From an uncultured Faecalibacterium sp. (GTDB lineage Bacteria > Bacillota > Clostridia > Oscillospirales > Ruminococcaceae), in assembly GCA_934553285.1 (NCBI GenBank), contig CAKTFD010000052.1, positions 1 through 15,657 of the forward strand: DNA of 15,657 nt, in the 5' to 3' direction. Shown here one piece after another: positions 15,176 to 15,657 of the stretch. Below the pieces are notes generated by a model that had not been told where the DNA came from, did not search any database, and saw only the letters and a program-made list of their open reading frames with translations. The first letter of the stretch is position 1; every line of letters begins with the position of its first letter. A program made the translations under genes and the position numbers.

Positions 15176-15204
15176 ATTATAGCACAACGTCTGGTTGGCG
15201 GCAA
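15176..15204 (-). promoter_or_regulatory. Extended -10 promoter of the ruvC operon
   Basis: Minus strand: -10 TATAAT (15176-15181, perfect) preceded by TGC (extended -10), 17-base spacer, -35 TTGCCG (15199-15204, 4 of 6). A second TATAAT (15163-15168) lies just downstream but has no -35 at proper spacing. It is placed about 40 bases before ruvC and fires away from the tRNA promoter. Confidence 0.8.
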
Positions 15205-15272
15205 CAAGAAAGCTGTCGCCCGCCGCCCCTAAACCCGCGCTGTATCGCCCAGAAGCAGCATTCCGCCGCCGG

Positions 15273-15302
15273 TTTTCAAAAAAGTTTTACAATTTTTGAA
15301 AA
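15273..15302. repeat. AT-rich inverted repeat upstream of tRNA-Val
   Basis: TTTTCAAAAA (15273-15282) and TTTTTGAAAA (15293-15302) are perfect 10-bp arms around a ten-base spacer. It lies just upstream of the tRNA -35 box, where it might act as an UP-like element or a protein site. No partner is known. Confidence 0.4.
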
Positions 15303-15307
15303 AAGGC

Positions 15308-15339
15308 TTGCTTTTTTGCGGTTCCTATGGTAATATAAT
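15308..15339 (+). promoter_or_regulatory. Promoter of tRNA-Val
   Basis: -35 TTGCTT (15308-15313). For the -10 there are two overlapping readings: a perfect TATAAT (15334-15339, spacer 20) or TAATAT (15331-15336, spacer 17, preceded by TGG as an extended -10). The tRNA begins 26 bases after the TATAAT. Confidence 0.6.
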
Positions 15340-15364
15340 CTGGCTGATTTCAGCAATAGAATAT

Positions 15365-15440
15365 GGACGGTTAGCTCAGCTGGTAGAGCATCTGCTTGAC
15401 GTGCAGGAGGTCACAGGTTCGAGTCCTGTACCGTCCACCA
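15365..15440 (+). tRNA. tRNA-Val (anticodon GAC)
   Basis: 76 bases with encoded CCA. Acceptor GGACGGT pairs with ACCGTCC; the D arm is AGCTCAGCTGGTAGAGC; the anticodon stem-loop is CTGC-TTGACGT-GCAG with anticodon GAC, reading GUC; the T arm contains GGTTCGAGTCC. It has its own promoter and terminator, so it is a single-gene transcript. The 3' 18 bases plus the next three are repeated in inverted orientation after the terminator (see findings). Confidence 0.97.
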
Positions 15441-15441
15441 C

Positions 15442-15474
15442 AATCCCCAGACCATTCGGTCTGGGGATTTTTTT
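15442..15474 (+). terminator. Rho-independent terminator of tRNA-Val
   Basis: AATCCCCAGACC (15442-15453), loop ATTC, GGTCTGGGGATT (15458-15469), then a run of T through 15474. It starts two bases after the CCA end. Confidence 0.92.
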
Positions 15475-15493
15475 GTGGTGGACGGTACAGGAC
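15473..15493 (-). repeat. Inverted copy of the tRNA-Val 3' end
   Basis: These 21 bases are the exact reverse complement of 15423-15443 (T-arm 3' half, acceptor 3' strand, CCA and three downstream bases). Similarity continues weakly to about 15498 (GAGAAC against the tRNA GGTTCGA). Together with the terminator stem it forms a long quasi-palindrome. Confidence 0.85.
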
Positions 15494-15544
15494 GAGAACA
15501 GGGCGGCTCTGCGGTTTCTAATCTGTAAATTTTACTATATGGGA

Positions 15545-15573
15545 TATTTTTTCATTTGAGAATATGATATACT
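15545..15573 (+). promoter_or_regulatory. Candidate extended -10 promoter for the right-edge gene
   Basis: TGA followed by TATACT (15568-15573, 5 of 6) fits an extended -10. The -35 region (15545-15550, TATTTT) is poor. It lies about 37 bases before the start codon at 15611. Confidence 0.45.
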
Positions 15574-15610
15574 CAGCTCAACAACTCGGAATTTATAAAG
15601 GAGAATATTG

Positions 15611-15657
15611 ATGAAATTATTTTTATGTTCGCACTTTTCAAGTGTAGGAAGTCTGAT
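15611..15657 (+). CDS. Start of a gene resembling peptidase E/S51 family (partial, right edge)
   Basis: Fifteen full codons are visible: MKLFLCSHFSSVGSL. The beta-strand start MKLFLCS followed by a small/aromatic F-S-V-G pattern resembles the N-terminus of peptidase S51 (dipeptidase E-like, type 1 glutamine-amidotransferase fold) proteins of Firmicutes. This rests on very few residues. The start is supported by an AAGGAG ribosome site (15598-15603) seven bases upstream and by the candidate promoter at 15545-15573. The base composition here is clearly more AT-rich than the block to the left. Confidence 0.5.
   Translation, partial: MKLFLCSHFSSVGSL

Noticed and set aside
15423..15493. Phage or integrative-element attachment site at tRNA-Val
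   Set aside because: The duplicate is inverted and only about 30 bases away; att sites are direct repeats, and no integrase gene is visible in the window.
15296..15559. 87-codon frame running through tRNA-Val
   Set aside because: It translates the tRNA promoter, the tRNA and its terminator; this is a known type of spurious ORF (GRLAQLVEHLLDVQ pattern from tRNA genes).

Overview
This window looks like a chromosomal housekeeping segment of a GC-rich Firmicute in the Oscillospiraceae/Faecalibacterium group (inferred from gene content, gene order and protein character; not checked by search). Coding DNA is GC-rich, while promoters and terminators stand out as AT-rich or T-tailed islands. Almost everything is on the minus strand, so transcription runs from right to left.

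Layout from right to left. The right edge holds a plus-strand tRNA-Val(GAC) with its own promoter and terminator, then the first 15 codons of a plus-strand gene resembling peptidase E/S51. A strong extended -10 promoter at 15176-15204 points left into ruvC-ruvA-ruvB (Holliday junction resolution). These are followed by glmM (phosphoglucosamine mutase), an RlmI/RlmK-like methyltransferase, a 308-nt structured gap, then ecfA1-ecfA2-ecfT (vitamin/metal ECF transporter energizing module). A 192-nt repeat-bearing gap comes next, then truA, a membrane-anchored beta-propeller protein (DUF5711-like), a CvpA-family membrane protein, and a ClpE-like AAA+ unfoldase with an N-terminal zinc finger. The Clp gene ends at a clear terminator (2302-2337). 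I saw no convincing promoter between ruvC and the end of clp, so long polycistronic transcripts are likely, although the two large gaps could hide promoters.

Left of that terminator is a self-contained operon: a 65-aa XRE repressor and a four-TM membrane protein, with a consensus promoter that overlaps a palindromic operator, and its own terminator. Last is gltX (glutamyl-tRNA synthetase), driven by a near-perfect sigma-A promoter and cut off by the left edge.

No phage, CRISPR, toxin-antitoxin or defence system is visible. The least ordinary signals are non-coding. One is a 31-bp quasi-palindrome that duplicates the 3' end of the tRNA in inverted orientation around its terminator. Another is a pair of related, oppositely oriented hairpin repeats in the two gaps flanking the ecf genes. 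The third is the autoregulated-looking XRE/membrane-protein pair. All antisense long ORFs appear to be shadows caused by GC-rich codon usage.
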